64,000 nt of DNA from Lentzea sp. NEAU-D7 (lineage in GTDB: Bacteria > Actinomycetota > Actinomycetes > Mycobacteriales > Pseudonocardiaceae): positions 174,624-238,623 of the forward strand of contig NZ_JAPJDL010000014.1 in the NCBI RefSeq assembly GCF_026242055.1, read 5' to 3'. The stretch's first letter is position 1. Every line of letters starts with the position of its first letter. The position numbers and the translations under genes are program-made. Below the pieces are notes generated by a model. It saw nothing but the letters and a program-made list of their open reading frames with translations, did no database searches and was not told the DNA's origin. Positions 7,644 to 16,636 of the stretch are shown piece after piece.

Positions 7644-8410
7644 TGCGCCTCCCCGCTCCCCGCGGCCACATGAGCTCAGCCCTGGTCACAGCGCTGCGCC
7701 AGCCGCCTTCGCCGCGGCCCGCGCTGCTCGTCAGCGGCGGCACCAGGGAAGCCTGGCAGGACGACGACCTGCAGCTGTCGCTGTGGATCTGCTACGAGCT
7801 GCGGATGCGCGGCTTCGACGACGTCGCCACCGGCTGGGAGGACCACCCGGCGCTGGCCCAGTTCCACGCGGCGCTGGAAGCCCGCTGGGAGGAGGCGCTG
7901 CGGTCGCTGACCGAGGTCACCTCACCCGCGGTGCTGTCGGACGAGGGTCGCGCCGAGCTGGACCGGCACCACGCGTTCTGGCAGCCGCGCCGCGAGATGC
8001 GCTCGGTGCTGCGCGACATCCACGGCGACGCCTACGGCACGCGGTCGGCGCGCACCCATTCGGTGCTGTTCACCGTGACGCTGCGCGACCTGGACCCGTT
8101 CGCCGGCGTGGAGGACATGCCCGCCCCGACTCTCGCACTGGCGAACGCGCTGTCGCTGTTCGGCCTGCACCGGCGACTCGTCGGGGCCCTCGTCGGCTTC
8201 CTGACCGCGGTCGACACGATCGGTGGCGATCCGTTCGCGCAGCTGCTGCCCGTCCAGTGCCCGCCCGAGGACGTCCGCCTCGGCTTCACCGCGTGCCACG
8301 AACTGCACGCCCGCCTCACCCAGCACGTCCACTCCTCGCTGCGGGCGGGCCGCACCTCGTTGAGGGGCCGTCGACCGCAGCTTTCCGGCCGGGCTAACGT
8401 GGGGTGCTGA
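7643..8410 (+). CDS. Iron-containing redox enzyme family protein, C-terminus apparently shortened
   Basis: Heme-oxygenase-like fold, predicted non-heme di-iron protein. The first part matches the family well: DDDLQLSLWICYELRMRGFDD, then helices with EARWEEAL, ALANALSLFGLHRRLVGALVGFL. After about residue 200 the sequence departs from the usual ending and stops in a basic stretch (SLRAGRTSLRGRRPQLSG), giving 255 residues where relatives usually exceed 300. This could be a frameshifted or truncated copy. ATG at 7643 overlaps the preceding TGA by one base. No substrate can be named. Confidence 0.65.
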   Translation: MRLPAPRGHMSSALVTALRQPPSPRPALLVSGGTREAWQDDDLQLSLWICYELRMRGFDDVATGWEDHPALAQFHAALEARWEEALRSLTEVTSPAVLSDEGRAELDRHHAFWQPRREMRSVLRDIHGDAYGTRSARTHSVLFTVTLRDLDPFAGVEDMPAPTLALANALSLFGLHRRLVGALVGFLTAVDTIGGDPFAQLLPVQCPPEDVRLGFTACHELHARLTQHVHSSLRAGRTSLRGRRPQLSGRANVGC

Positions 8411-8430
8411 CAGCTGACGAAGGAGATCAC

Positions 8431-8793
8431 GTGCCTGACCCCACTGCTCTGGCCACCGTGGTCGTCGACCGGCTCACCCCCGACGTTGTCGTGCTGCGTG
8501 TGTCCGGTGAACTCGACACCACCTCGAGCGGTTCGCTGACGGGCCCGCTGGAGAGCCACGTGACGGAAGGCCTGCGGGCCGTCGTGGTGGACCTCGGCGG
8601 GGTACGGTTCCTGGGGTCCGCCGGCCTGGAGGCCCTGGTCCTGGGGCAGCAGCGCGCGGCGAAGACCGGCGTCGAGTTCGTGGTGGTCGCGTCGACCCGG
8701 GCCGCGTTGCGTCCCATCGAGGCGACCGGGCTCGACGCGGTGTTCACGATCGCGAGGTCGGTGGACGAGGCGGCGCAGCGGTACTCGTCCTGA
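8431..8793 (+). CDS. STAS-domain anti-sigma factor antagonist
   Basis: 120-residue SpoIIAA/RsbV-like protein. The family motif AVVVDLGGVRFLGSAGLEALV contains the serine (in LGSAGL) that anti-sigma kinases phosphorylate. The unphosphorylated form would bind an RsbW-type anti-sigma kinase and free a sigma-B/F factor; the sigma factor at 4.4-5.1 kb is an obvious candidate, though no kinase is in the window. GTG 8431 is chosen for the AAGGAGAT ribosome site at 8420-8427. The last 50 bases overlap the convergent SDR-like gene. Confidence 0.88.
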   Translation: MPDPTALATVVVDRLTPDVVVLRVSGELDTTSSGSLTGPLESHVTEGLRAVVVDLGGVRFLGSAGLEALVLGQQRAAKTGVEFVVVASTRAALRPIEATGLDAVFTIARSVDEAAQRYSS

Positions 8794-9235
8794 TCACCAG
8801 GGCGGTGCCCGTCGCGTCGAAGTAGGCGCCGGTCGGACCGTCCTGTCCGATCTGCGCCATCCTCACGATGGCGGCGGCGTCCTGCTCGACGGCGTTGATC
8901 CGCATCCGGGGGAACGTCTTCGCGTACTGCACGGTGACGAGGTTGACCGCCGCGGCGGACGGCGAGTCCAGGGGGCCGCTGACGTTCACCACGACGGCGG
9001 AAGCGGACCGTTCCAGCAGCGGCAGGTAGGTCTGCAGGACGCGCGCGGTGCTCTCGACGGCCGCCTCGAACGTCTCCTCCCCGGCTCCGCCGGTGTTGAC
9101 GAGCACGTCGAGCGAGTCCAGGGACTCGGCCGAGGCGCCGTCGAGTGGCGCGAACCGGACGGTGTGACCGGCGTGGACGAGCCGGCGCGCGACCTCCGCG
9201 TCCTCGTCCGCGCCGGTGATCAGCACAGCAGCCAT
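8744..9235 (-). CDS. Reduced short-chain dehydrogenase-like protein
   Basis: 163-residue Rossmann-type protein. The opening MAAVLITGADEDAEVARRLVHAGHTVRF and DVLVNTGGAG resemble the SDR cofactor-binding half, and VQYAKTFPRMRINAVEQ resembles the segment after the SDR active site. The protein is far shorter than a classical SDR (about 250), and the Tyr-x3-Lys pair with its flanking helix is missing, so it is probably not a functional dehydrogenase. ATG 9235 is taken; GTG 9244 is possible. It follows the cytosine deaminase gene directly and is likely co-transcribed with it. Confidence 0.65.
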   Translation of the reverse strand: MAAVLITGADEDAEVARRLVHAGHTVRFAPLDGASAESLDSLDVLVNTGGAGEETFEAAVESTARVLQTYLPLLERSASAVVVNVSGPLDSPSAAAVNLVTVQYAKTFPRMRINAVEQDAAAIVRMAQIGQDGPTGAYFDATGTALVIRTSTAAPPRPPTSRS

Positions 9236-9245
9236 GCGTCCCACG

Positions 9246-9689
9246 CTATTCCTGACCGATGTCCTCGTACCAGAGCTCAGGGCGTTCGGCGATGAACGTC
9301 GTCATCAGCTCGATCAGCGCCGGGTCCTCGACGACCGTGATGCCGACGCCGTGCTCCGCCAGCCAGTCGTGCCCGCCGTGGAACGTCGTGGCCTCGCCGA
9401 TCAGGACGTTCGAGATGCCGAACTGGCGGACCAGGCCGCTGCAGTACCAGCACGGCGACAGGGTGGTGACCATCGTCGTGCCGCGATAGCCGCGCTGGCG
9501 GCCCGCGTTGCGGAAGGCCGAGGTCTCCGCGTGCATCGAGGCGTCGCCGTCCTGCACGCGGCGGTTGTGGCCCCGGCCCAGCAGACGGCCGTCGCCGTCG
9601 AAGAGTGCCGCGCCGATGGGGATCCCGCCCTCGGCGAGTCCCATCCGCGCCTCTTCGACGGCGACGGCGAGCATGTCTTCAGCAGTCAT
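9246..9689 (-). CDS. Cytosine/nucleoside deaminase, yeast FCY1-like
   Basis: 147-residue zinc deaminase of the CDA fold. Zinc ligands and proton shuttle are His53-Ala-Glu55 and Cys80/Cys83 in TLSPCWYCSG. The C-terminal stretch with IAERPELWYEDIG closely resembles the C-terminus of Saccharomyces cytosine deaminase (FIDERPQDWFEDIGE, from memory), which supports free-base cytosine deamination rather than TadA or cytidine activity. The partner SDR-like gene follows with no real gap. No cytosine permease is nearby. Confidence 0.85.
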   Translation of the reverse strand: MTAEDMLAVAVEEARMGLAEGGIPIGAALFDGDGRLLGRGHNRRVQDGDASMHAETSAFRNAGRQRGYRGTTMVTTLSPCWYCSGLVRQFGISNVLIGEATTFHGGHDWLAEHGVGITVVEDPALIELMTTFIAERPELWYEDIGQE

Positions 9690-9698
9690 GCATCGACG

Positions 9699-10040
9699 CT
9701 ACTTCGTTTTGAACAACTTCACCGTCATGGACGTGCCGCTCTGCCGGAGAACCTTCAGGCCGGCTCCGGCGGCCGGCAGCTTCAGGGCCCGCGCCGCGGA
9801 CGTAGGACGCCTTGCCGTTGATGTGCAACGTGAAGAAGTCCGACGAGCTGCGTCCAGCTGCCGTCCTCATTGGACGCCTCGACGTACACGTCCTGCCGCC
9901 TTCGAAGGGAGCGTCGTAGTCGAAGTGGTCCCACTGGTCGTACTCGGCCAGCGACTCCTTGATCTGCCCGGTGGTACGGCCCGCGGCCTTCTGGTCGGCG
10001 AGCGCCTGCTGCTTCTCGGGCCGCCGACACGTCCGAAGGT
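9699..10040 (-). pseudogene. Remnant of a secreted M6-like metalloprotease (immune inhibitor A type)
   Basis: No intact gene covers 9690-10126. Minus-strand reading gives disconnected protein-like pieces in different frames: RTTGQIKESLAEYDQWDHFDYD, a stretch YVEASNEDGSWTQL, DFFTLHINGKASYV, and a final KVLRQSGTSMTVKLFKTK ending at a TAG at 9699-9701. The first piece resembles the segment before the calcium-binding DYDGDG loop of immune-inhibitor-A peptidases. The pieces are far closer together than in the intact protein, so large deletions as well as frameshifts are required. Family assignment rests on short motifs only. Confidence 0.45.
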
Positions 10041-10126
10041 CGGTTGTCCGCGGGAGGTGTTGACCGAGTACTCAGTACGCCGGGAAAGTGGTGGATTCCG
10101 TTCCCCGACGTGTCGGGAGGTCGACA

Positions 10127-11614
10127 GTGTCGTCGATGCAGATCGGAGTGAGCAGGCCGCCGCTCGACGTGGCGGACCTGCCGGAACCGGAGAAGGTGTT
10201 CGAGGTCCGCAAGATCGGGCCTGTCCAGGTGGTCCAGTTCGTCATCGGCCCGAGCCTCATCGCGCTCGGCATCTCGGTGGGCAGCGGCGAGTGGCTGCTC
10301 GGCCCGCAGGCGGTCGGGAAGTTCGGCTTCGTCGGCATCGGCTGGGTGATCACGGTGTCGGCGTTGCTGCAGACGTTCTACAACGTGGAGATCGCCCGGT
10401 ACGTCATGGCCACGGGCGAGACGCCGGTCGTCGGCTGGGGCCGGGTACCGCCCGGCTGGAAGTTCTGGGTCCCGGTGTCCCTGGGGGTGTTCTACTTCGC
10501 GTTCATCTTCGGCGGCTGGGCGGCGGGCGCCGGACAGGGGCTCTTCGCGCTGATCGCGGGCCGCGGCTACCGCCCCGACGAGATCGAGTACGTGCGGCTG
10601 CTCGCGATCGGCCTGCTCGTCGTGGTCTTCCTGATCACGGCGGCCGCCCGCAAGGTGTCGAGGGCCCTGGAGCTGACGAACTGGGTGCTGGTCGGTTCGT
10701 TGCTGCTGGTGATGATCGTCGTGACGCTCGCGGTCGTGCCGTTCTCCGTGTGGTCGGAAGGCGTTCGCGGCCTCGTGACCCCGGCCGCGCCCCCGGAGGG
10801 CATCACGGCGACGCAGCTCGGCGGCCTGGCCGGCTTCACGGCGCTGGCGTCCGGGCTGAACTGGTACGCGATGAGCCACTACCGCGACAAGGGGTACGGC
10901 ATGGGCCACCACGTCGGGTTCATCGCGGGCATGCGCGGCGGCAAGCAGGAGCTGCGCCCGGTCGGGGTGACCTTTGTGGACACCCCGGAGAACGCCTCGC
11001 TGTGGCGCCGCTGGTACCGGTTGCTGCTGATCGACCAGTGGGCCGTGTTCTTCGTCGGCGCGATGCTCGGCATGCTGCTCCCCACCGTGCTGATGGCCCA
11101 CCTCGTCACGGTGTCCGGTCAGCAGCCGACGGCGGCGAACGTGCCGACGTTCTCCGCCGAACAGCTCGGGCTGCTCTACGGCCAGGGCATGTTCTACCTG
11201 ATGCTCGTGGTCGGGGTGCTGGTGCTGTTCTCCACGCAGCTCGGCATCTTCGAGGCGCTGGTGCGCAACTTCACCGACGCCGTGCACGCCGTCTCACCCC
11301 GGCTGCGGCGCCGCATCGAGGACGACCCGCGCCGGTTCTACTACCCGTTCATGCTGGTGGTGCTGGCGGTCATCGCCGGCGCGCTGCACCTCGCGCTGCC
11401 CGTGGAGCTCGTGCAGATCTCGGCGAACATGTCGAACCTGGGCGCGCTGATGTTCCCGTTCGCGTTGATGTACCTGAACTCCCGGCTGCCGCGCCCGGCC
11501 AGGCCCCGGTGGTGGCACCACGTGGTGCTGGTGCTGAACGTGGTGTTCTTCGGGTTCTTCTTCGTGAACTTCGTCCACGAGTTCTTCACGGGAGGCCCGC
11601 TGGTGCGCTTCTGA
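10127..11614 (+). CDS. Nramp-family divalent metal transporter-like membrane protein
   Basis: About 495 residues with 10-12 hydrophobic helices. The first helix region IGPSLIALGISVGSGEWLLGPQ corresponds to the Nramp helix 1 (GPGLI..GxxDPGN), but the canonical DPGN is replaced by SVGSGEW. This variant group is common in actinobacteria and Planctomycetes, and its manganese specificity is doubtful. GTG 10127 is preferred because GGGAGG at 10115-10120 is correctly spaced; ATG 10136 is the alternative. The gene stands alone, with a convergent TfoX-N gene 16 bases downstream. Confidence 0.8.
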   Translation: MSSMQIGVSRPPLDVADLPEPEKVFEVRKIGPVQVVQFVIGPSLIALGISVGSGEWLLGPQAVGKFGFVGIGWVITVSALLQTFYNVEIARYVMATGETPVVGWGRVPPGWKFWVPVSLGVFYFAFIFGGWAAGAGQGLFALIAGRGYRPDEIEYVRLLAIGLLVVVFLITAAARKVSRALELTNWVLVGSLLLVMIVVTLAVVPFSVWSEGVRGLVTPAAPPEGITATQLGGLAGFTALASGLNWYAMSHYRDKGYGMGHHVGFIAGMRGGKQELRPVGVTFVDTPENASLWRRWYRLLLIDQWAVFFVGAMLGMLLPTVLMAHLVTVSGQQPTAANVPTFSAEQLGLLYGQGMFYLMLVVGVLVLFSTQLGIFEALVRNFTDAVHAVSPRLRRRIEDDPRRFYYPFMLVVLAVIAGALHLALPVELVQISANMSNLGALMFPFALMYLNSRLPRPARPRWWHHVVLVLNVVFFGFFFVNFVHEFFTGGPLVRF

Positions 11615-11630
11615 CGCCTCACCGCGCCGG

Positions 11631-11960
11631 TCACTTCGGCGGCAGCGCTTCCACGAACTCGCGGCAGCGCGCGATCCAGTCCTCCAGCGCCTCGTCCTCC
11701 GCCACGGCCTCCCCGCCGACGACCACCCAGCCGTTCATCGGCCGTCCGGTGAAGTCGAATACGCGGGCGCCCGGCTGCGCCAGCGCGTCGGCCTGCGCCT
11801 CGGGGCCCACCCGCGCTATCAGGTCGGAGTTCAACACTCCTACCAGCATGTTTCCGCGCCACAGGAACACCAGGCTGCCGAACATCTTCTTCGTGGTCAG
11901 GTCCGGGAGGTCGCCCAGCGACTCCCCCACGCGGTGGGCCAGGCCCTCGTCGTACGCCAC
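11631..11960 (-). CDS. TfoX N-terminal domain protein
   Basis: 109 residues: MFGSLVFLWRGNMLVGVLNSDLIARVGPE is the typical TfoX-N core, followed by FDFTGRPMNGWVVV and a C-terminal helix WIARCREFVEALPPK. There is no TfoX C-terminal domain, so the protein is the stand-alone form widespread in actinobacteria rather than the competence regulator. The molecular role is unknown. The gene is convergent with the Nramp-like transporter gene and divergent from yggT. Confidence 0.85.
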   Translation of the reverse strand: MAYDEGLAHRVGESLGDLPDLTTKKMFGSLVFLWRGNMLVGVLNSDLIARVGPEAQADALAQPGARVFDFTGRPMNGWVVVGGEAVAEDEALEDWIARCREFVEALPPK

Positions 11961-12043
11961 GCGCTGAATACTGTCTCAGCGAGTTGCCAGGCGCCTCTCA
12001 GTTTCGTGTGGCTTCATGGACGTACAGGACGAAGGAGGCCATT

Positions 12044-12316
12044 TTGTTCGGCTTGGTCGGCTGGCTGCTCTACTGGCTCTTGACGCTGTTCATCCTCGTG
12101 ATGATCGGCCGGATGATCGTGGACTGGGCAGTCACGTTCCAGGCGCGCGGTGACTGGGTGTGGAAGGTGCGCCGGGTGACCCACGGCATCACCGAGCCGG
12201 TGCTGTCGCCGGTGCGCCGGGTGCTGCCGCCGGTCCGGTTCGGCGGGTTCGGGCTCGACCTGGCGTTCACGCTGGTGTTCATCGCGGCGCTGATCCTCAG
12301 GTCGGTCGTGTCGTGA
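12044..12316 (+). CDS. YggT-family membrane protein
   Basis: 90 residues with two membrane helices: FGLVGWLLYWLLTLFILVMIGRM and FGLDLAFTLVFIAALILRSVV. The connecting segment contains VTHGITEPVLSPVRRVLPPVRFGG, the YggT hallmark (TEPxLxPxRRxxPP). TTG 12044 is chosen for GGAGG at 12034-12038. YggT genes usually lie in the division cluster (sepF-yggT-divIVA); this copy is isolated, so it is probably an extra paralogue. Its 3' end overlaps the convergent flavoprotein gene. Confidence 0.8.
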   Translation: MFGLVGWLLYWLLTLFILVMIGRMIVDWAVTFQARGDWVWKVRRVTHGITEPVLSPVRRVLPPVRFGGFGLDLAFTLVFIAALILRSVVS

Positions 12317-13829
12317 GGACGCCGGGGTTGAGCAGGCCCTGAGGATCCAGCGCGGCCTTGGCACCGGCCAGGGCCGCGCCGAAGACGTCCGGCCGCTGGC
12401 GCGTGTACCAGGGCATGTGGTCGCGGCCGACGGCGTGGTGGTGCGTGATCGTGCCGCCTGACGCGATGAGCGCCTCGGAGACCGCGGCCTTGATCTCGTC
12501 CCACTGCGCGGTGAGGCTGCCCCAGCGTCCCGGCGCGTAGACGCCGTAGTAGGGCGCGGGGCCGTCCGGGTAGACGTGGGTGAAGCGGCACGTGACGATG
12601 CCGATGCCGCACACCTCCCGCAGTGCCCTGGTCGCCGCCTCCGTCACCGCCGCGTGCAGCTCGGGGAAGCGGTCCCACGTGCAGGCCGTCTCGAACGTCT
12701 CGGTGATCATCGCGTGCTGAGCCATCGCGTCACGCTGGTAGGGCATGCGCAGGAACGACTTCCGCCACTGCTGCGCCGCGCCCTCGACGACCTCGCCACC
12801 ACCGCACAGTTCCAGCGCCCGCGCGAGTTCCGCGTCGACCGGGTGGTCCGCGGACTCGAAGGCCAGCACCAGCACCGAGGACGGCGACCCGGCGTTGAGG
12901 AACGCCTCCGCCGGGTCCAGCAGACGGCAGTTGGCCGGGTGGAGCCCGGACTGCGCGATCAGCCGAGTCGCCTCGACGGCCCGTTCCCACGAAGCGAACC
13001 GCACCGAGGCCCCCGTCCGGTGCGTCGGCGGCTCCTGCAGGCGCATCCAGGCCTCGGTGATCACGCCCAGGGTGCCTTCGGAACCCAGGAAGAGCCGGTC
13101 GGGCGACGGCCCCGCACCCGATCCCGGCAACCGGCGCGACTCGCTGATCCCCTGGGGCGTCACGACCCTGAGCGACTCGGTCAGGTCGTCGACGTGCGTG
13201 TAGAGCGTCGCGTAGTGGCCGCCGGCGCGCGTGGCGAGCCAGCCGCCGAGCGTCGAGAACTCGAACGACTGCGGGAAGTGCCGCAACGTCAGGCCGTGCG
13301 GCTTGAGCTGGGCCTCCAGCGACGGCCCCAGCACCCCGGCCTGGATGCGCGCGGCACGACTCGTCGGATCGACTTCCAGCACCTGGTCCAGGTGCCGCAG
13401 GTCCATCGTCACGACCCGGTCGAGGTCGCGCGGTTCGACACCACCGACCACGGAAGTGCCGCCGCCGAAGGGGATCACGGCCACGCCGTTCGACCCGCAC
13501 CAGTCGAGCACGTCGGCGACGTCCTGCTCGGTGCGCGGACGGGCGACGGCATCGGGTAGCTGGCCGACGTCGCCGGCCAGGTTGCGGGTGACGTCGCGGT
13601 AGGCCTGCCCGCGAGCGTGCGCGAGCCGGTCGACGGGATCGGTCGAGTAGAGCTCACCCGGCTCGATCCGCGACGCGGGCAGGTCGAGCGCCGCGGGATC
13701 CGGCGGCTCGTGGAACGTCAGGTCCGCGTCCGGCAGCACCGCCCGCACCCGCTCGACCAGCGCACGGCGTTCCTCCGGGGTGACGGCGTCCTCGACGGTG
13801 CCCCAGCCCCACCACGACCTCGTTGTCAT
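12297..13829 (-). CDS. FAD-binding oxidase, alkyldihydroxyacetonephosphate synthase-like
   Basis: 510 residues with the VAO/PCMH fold. The FAD pyrophosphate loop is VIPFGGGTSVVGGVEP; the FAD-linked oxidase C-terminal domain ends with GGTITHHHAVGRDHMPWYTRQRP, the His-rich motif of AGPS and related glycolate-oxidase-like enzymes. MTTRSWWGWG at 13829 matches the typical start of actinobacterial members. Whether it makes ether lipids, as eukaryotic AGPS does, cannot be told from sequence. Monocistronic; convergent with yggT. Confidence 0.85.
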   Translation of the reverse strand: MTTRSWWGWGTVEDAVTPEERRALVERVRAVLPDADLTFHEPPDPAALDLPASRIEPGELYSTDPVDRLAHARGQAYRDVTRNLAGDVGQLPDAVARPRTEQDVADVLDWCGSNGVAVIPFGGGTSVVGGVEPRDLDRVVTMDLRHLDQVLEVDPTSRAARIQAGVLGPSLEAQLKPHGLTLRHFPQSFEFSTLGGWLATRAGGHYATLYTHVDDLTESLRVVTPQGISESRRLPGSGAGPSPDRLFLGSEGTLGVITEAWMRLQEPPTHRTGASVRFASWERAVEATRLIAQSGLHPANCRLLDPAEAFLNAGSPSSVLVLAFESADHPVDAELARALELCGGGEVVEGAAQQWRKSFLRMPYQRDAMAQHAMITETFETACTWDRFPELHAAVTEAATRALREVCGIGIVTCRFTHVYPDGPAPYYGVYAPGRWGSLTAQWDEIKAAVSEALIASGGTITHHHAVGRDHMPWYTRQRPDVFGAALAGAKAALDPQGLLNPGVLTTRPT

Positions 13830-14024
13830 GACGAGCAACCGTAAGCGAAACACTCAAGTTCCGGTATGCCTCTCGGTGATGTCCTCATACGGAAGCCCTG
13901 GGGACAGCGGCTTTGCTGGTCGCCGGACTCGGTGCGGGCGCGATCGCGCTCGTGAACTTGAGGTCCTGCGGGCGACGCGGCGAACGAGGTGCTCACCACG
14001 CTTCCTCCCCCGCCGACGAACCCG

Positions 14025-16613
14025 TCACCCCGCGCCGAAGCAGACGAAGCCGACGGCGGCCGCGTAAGCCGCGTCGTCCACAGCGGCGCGCTGCACCGCC
14101 GCCAAGGCCTCGGCCGGTGCCATCCCGGCGGCAAGCCTCTGGTGCAGCTCCACCATGACCGGCGCCGTGCCGTCGGTGGGCACCGGCACGACAGGCGCGA
14201 TCAACGTCCGCGTGCCCAGCCCGAGAAGCGCCGCCGTGAAGCCCATCAACTCGTCACCGGGACGAACGGCGGACTGGCCCGTGTCGCACGCTGACAGCAC
14301 CACGCGCGTGGGCGGCTGACGGAGCCGTTCGATGTCGTAGACGGTCAGAGGCCCGTCGGCCAGTTCCAATGCGGAGAACAGCGGGTTGTCTACGCGGAAC
14401 GAGCCGTGGGCGGCGATGTGGGCCAGCGCGGCACCGTCCATTGCGGACGCCACGGCGCTCACGGTCGCCTCGCCGCCGACCAGGACGCGACCCGGCACGT
14501 GGGCGCTGATGGCCTTGATCTCGGCGGGGGCCGCGGCCATGCGCGGTCCCGCGGCCAGCACGGACTCACCCGAGGCGTCCGGTACCGAGGTGGCGCGCAG
14601 CCAGACGGACGCGGACGGCGCGACCGTCACCTGGCGGTTCAGCACTGCCCAGGGCAGCCCGTTCAACGCTCCGGTCGGCACGACGACCAGCGGGCGGCCG
14701 TCGATGCGAGCGGCCAGCGGGTCGAGCAGGCGGCGGGCGAGCAGCGCGGCGGCGTGCGAGGCCGATGAGCGGGCCACGGCCAGGTTCGGCAGCTGGGGCG
14801 GCAGGGTGACGAGGCGGTGCAGGGCGAAGCGGAGCAGGCGGATCTCGCGGACCACGCCCTCCGCGGGCCCCAGGGAGTGCAGGGAGGCGCGGCCGCCGGC
14901 CAGCACGACGGCCATCAGCGTGCCGTCGTCCTCCACGAACTCGATCAGCGCCGACGCACCCAGGGCGGAGACCAGGGACGGGACCGACGGCGGCTTGAAG
15001 ACGGAGACCTCGCCCGACACCTGGCGGGTCAGGTCGCGGACGCGTTGCTCGGCGCGCACCAGCTGGGCGCGCAGGGCGCCCGCGGGCTTCCCGGCCAGAA
15101 CGGCGGACTCCACGTCCGCCGCCACCGCGCGCAGCGACGCCAGCGCGTCCTCCAGGCGCGGGTCGTCGGGAGGCGACACGGACTTCATCCGCAGCGCGCC
15201 GGCACGCCAGCTCTCGGTCCACGACAGCACGCGGGCGGCGTTGCCGGAGGCCACGGCCAGCCGCAGGCCCTCCAGCGCGAGAGCCTGGCCCTGCACGCCC
15301 GCCGACGCGCGCAGCTCGGCGGCGCCCAGCGACACCCGGTACTCGTCCAGCAGCCCGATGCCGCGGCGGAGGGCGGACGAGGTTCCCCGAACGTCACCGG
15401 AGAGCTTGCGCCGCAACGCTTCCGCGTACCAGCCGCGCACGCGCAGACCGGCCGGGCCGCGCAGCCGCGCACCGGCCGCCACCGACAGCTCCGCGACCGC
15501 GCGCACGCGGTGGCCCAGGTCCGCGGCGACCAGGCCCGCGTCGATGCGGGCCTCCAGCGCGGGCAGCCGCCAGTCCATCGCGTCCAGCTCGGAGGCGACC
15601 CGCGACAGCGCCAGGCGCAGCGGACGTGACCGGTCGCCGCGCAGCACGGCCGCGTGCAGCTCCAGGTAGCGCGCGCCGGCCGCCCACAGCAGGCGCTGCT
15701 CGCGGCGGAACCGACGACGCGCCTCGGCGGCGAACGAGTGCGCCGCGGAGGGGTCGTCGTCCAGCAGGGCGATCCGGGCGCGGAAGTACAGCGCCTCGGA
15801 GACGCCCAGCGGGTTCTTCAGGGTCTTCAGCTCGGTGATCGCGCGGTCGGCCGCGGCGCGGGCCTCGTCCAGCAGCGGCACCGAGACGAGCAGCTCCAGG
15901 CGGTTGACCAGCAGCACCGGGCGCATCACGTCGAGGCGGCGGTACACCTCCTCGGCCTTGTCGAACAGCGTCAGCGCGGCGGGCACGTCACCGCCGCGCG
16001 TCGCCATGATGCCGGCGTTCCAGTGCACGTCGGCGACGCCGAGCTCCTGGCCGAGCTCGCCCAGCAGCGATGCTGCCAGCGAGAAGTCGGCCGACGCCTC
16101 ACGCATGTTCCCCACGTACGCGCGCACGAGGCCGCGGTTGTTGAGAGCGCGCGCCTCGACCAGCCGGTCCCCGACGCGGCGCGCACCGGCGATGGCCGCC
16201 GTGTAGTCGCGCTGCGCGTCGTCGTAGCGGGTCAGGTAGTGGAAGACGACGCCGCGCTGCATCAGCGCGGCCACCGAGTCCGCGCCCGTCAGCTCCGGCA
16301 TGGCGTCGTCCAGCAACGTCAGCGCGGCCTTCTGCTTGCCCGTGTAGGCGAGCACCCACGCCAGGCTCATCTGGGCCAGCGCGGCCAGCCGGGGCAGCGA
16401 CGCCTCGGAGGCGATCCTGATCGAGCGGCGGAGGTGCCGGGCCGCGCCGGGGAAGTCGTGCATCTCCCGCAACGCGAGACCGATCGCGCGCTCGGCGATC
16501 GACCATTCCGAACGATCTTCCGTCGCGCGGAGGACAGCGCGGGCCATCTCCACGGCCGCGCGCGGGTTGCGCTGCCTGGCCTCCAGCGCGTCCTCCGCAC
16601 AAAAGTCGGTCAC
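14025..16613 (-). CDS. TPR-CHAT caspase-like protease
   Basis: 862 residues. The N-terminal half (about 20-460) is a helical array with TPR-like units (for example RYDDAQRDYTAAIAGARRVGD and ALTLFDKAEEVYRRLD). A C-terminal CHAT peptidase domain follows from about residue 590. The catalytic dyad is visible: His736 in AHIAAHGSF and Cys776 in VVLSACDTG. There is no signal peptide or membrane segment, so it is cytoplasmic. CHAT proteases are clan CD relatives of caspases and separase; TPR-CHAT Csx29 cleaves Csx30 in type III-E CRISPR systems. The gene is divergent from, and 77 bases away from, a subtilisin gene that is followed by a sigma factor and a small partner. GTG 16613 is used. I know of no characterised function for this four-gene set. 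Confidence 0.9.
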   Translation of the reverse strand: MTDFCAEDALEARQRNPRAAVEMARAVLRATEDRSEWSIAERAIGLALREMHDFPGAARHLRRSIRIASEASLPRLAALAQMSLAWVLAYTGKQKAALTLLDDAMPELTGADSVAALMQRGVVFHYLTRYDDAQRDYTAAIAGARRVGDRLVEARALNNRGLVRAYVGNMREASADFSLAASLLGELGQELGVADVHWNAGIMATRGGDVPAALTLFDKAEEVYRRLDVMRPVLLVNRLELLVSVPLLDEARAAADRAITELKTLKNPLGVSEALYFRARIALLDDDPSAAHSFAAEARRRFRREQRLLWAAGARYLELHAAVLRGDRSRPLRLALSRVASELDAMDWRLPALEARIDAGLVAADLGHRVRAVAELSVAAGARLRGPAGLRVRGWYAEALRRKLSGDVRGTSSALRRGIGLLDEYRVSLGAAELRASAGVQGQALALEGLRLAVASGNAARVLSWTESWRAGALRMKSVSPPDDPRLEDALASLRAVAADVESAVLAGKPAGALRAQLVRAEQRVRDLTRQVSGEVSVFKPPSVPSLVSALGASALIEFVEDDGTLMAVVLAGGRASLHSLGPAEGVVREIRLLRFALHRLVTLPPQLPNLAVARSSASHAAALLARRLLDPLAARIDGRPLVVVPTGALNGLPWAVLNRQVTVAPSASVWLRATSVPDASGESVLAAGPRMAAAPAEIKAISAHVPGRVLVGGEATVSAVASAMDGAALAHIAAHGSFRVDNPLFSALELADGPLTVYDIERLRQPPTRVVLSACDTGQSAVRPGDELMGFTAALLGLGTRTLIAPVVPVPTDGTAPVMVELHQRLAAGMAPAEALAAVQRAAVDDAAYAAAVGFVCFGAG

Positions 16614-16636
16614 GGCAACACTTTATCCGCTGTGGT

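Noticed and set aside
13830..14024. Possible small genes downstream of the CHAT gene on either strand
   Set aside because: 195 bases with no ribosome site or recognisable domain in any frame; minus-strand candidates are Pro/Arg-rich.
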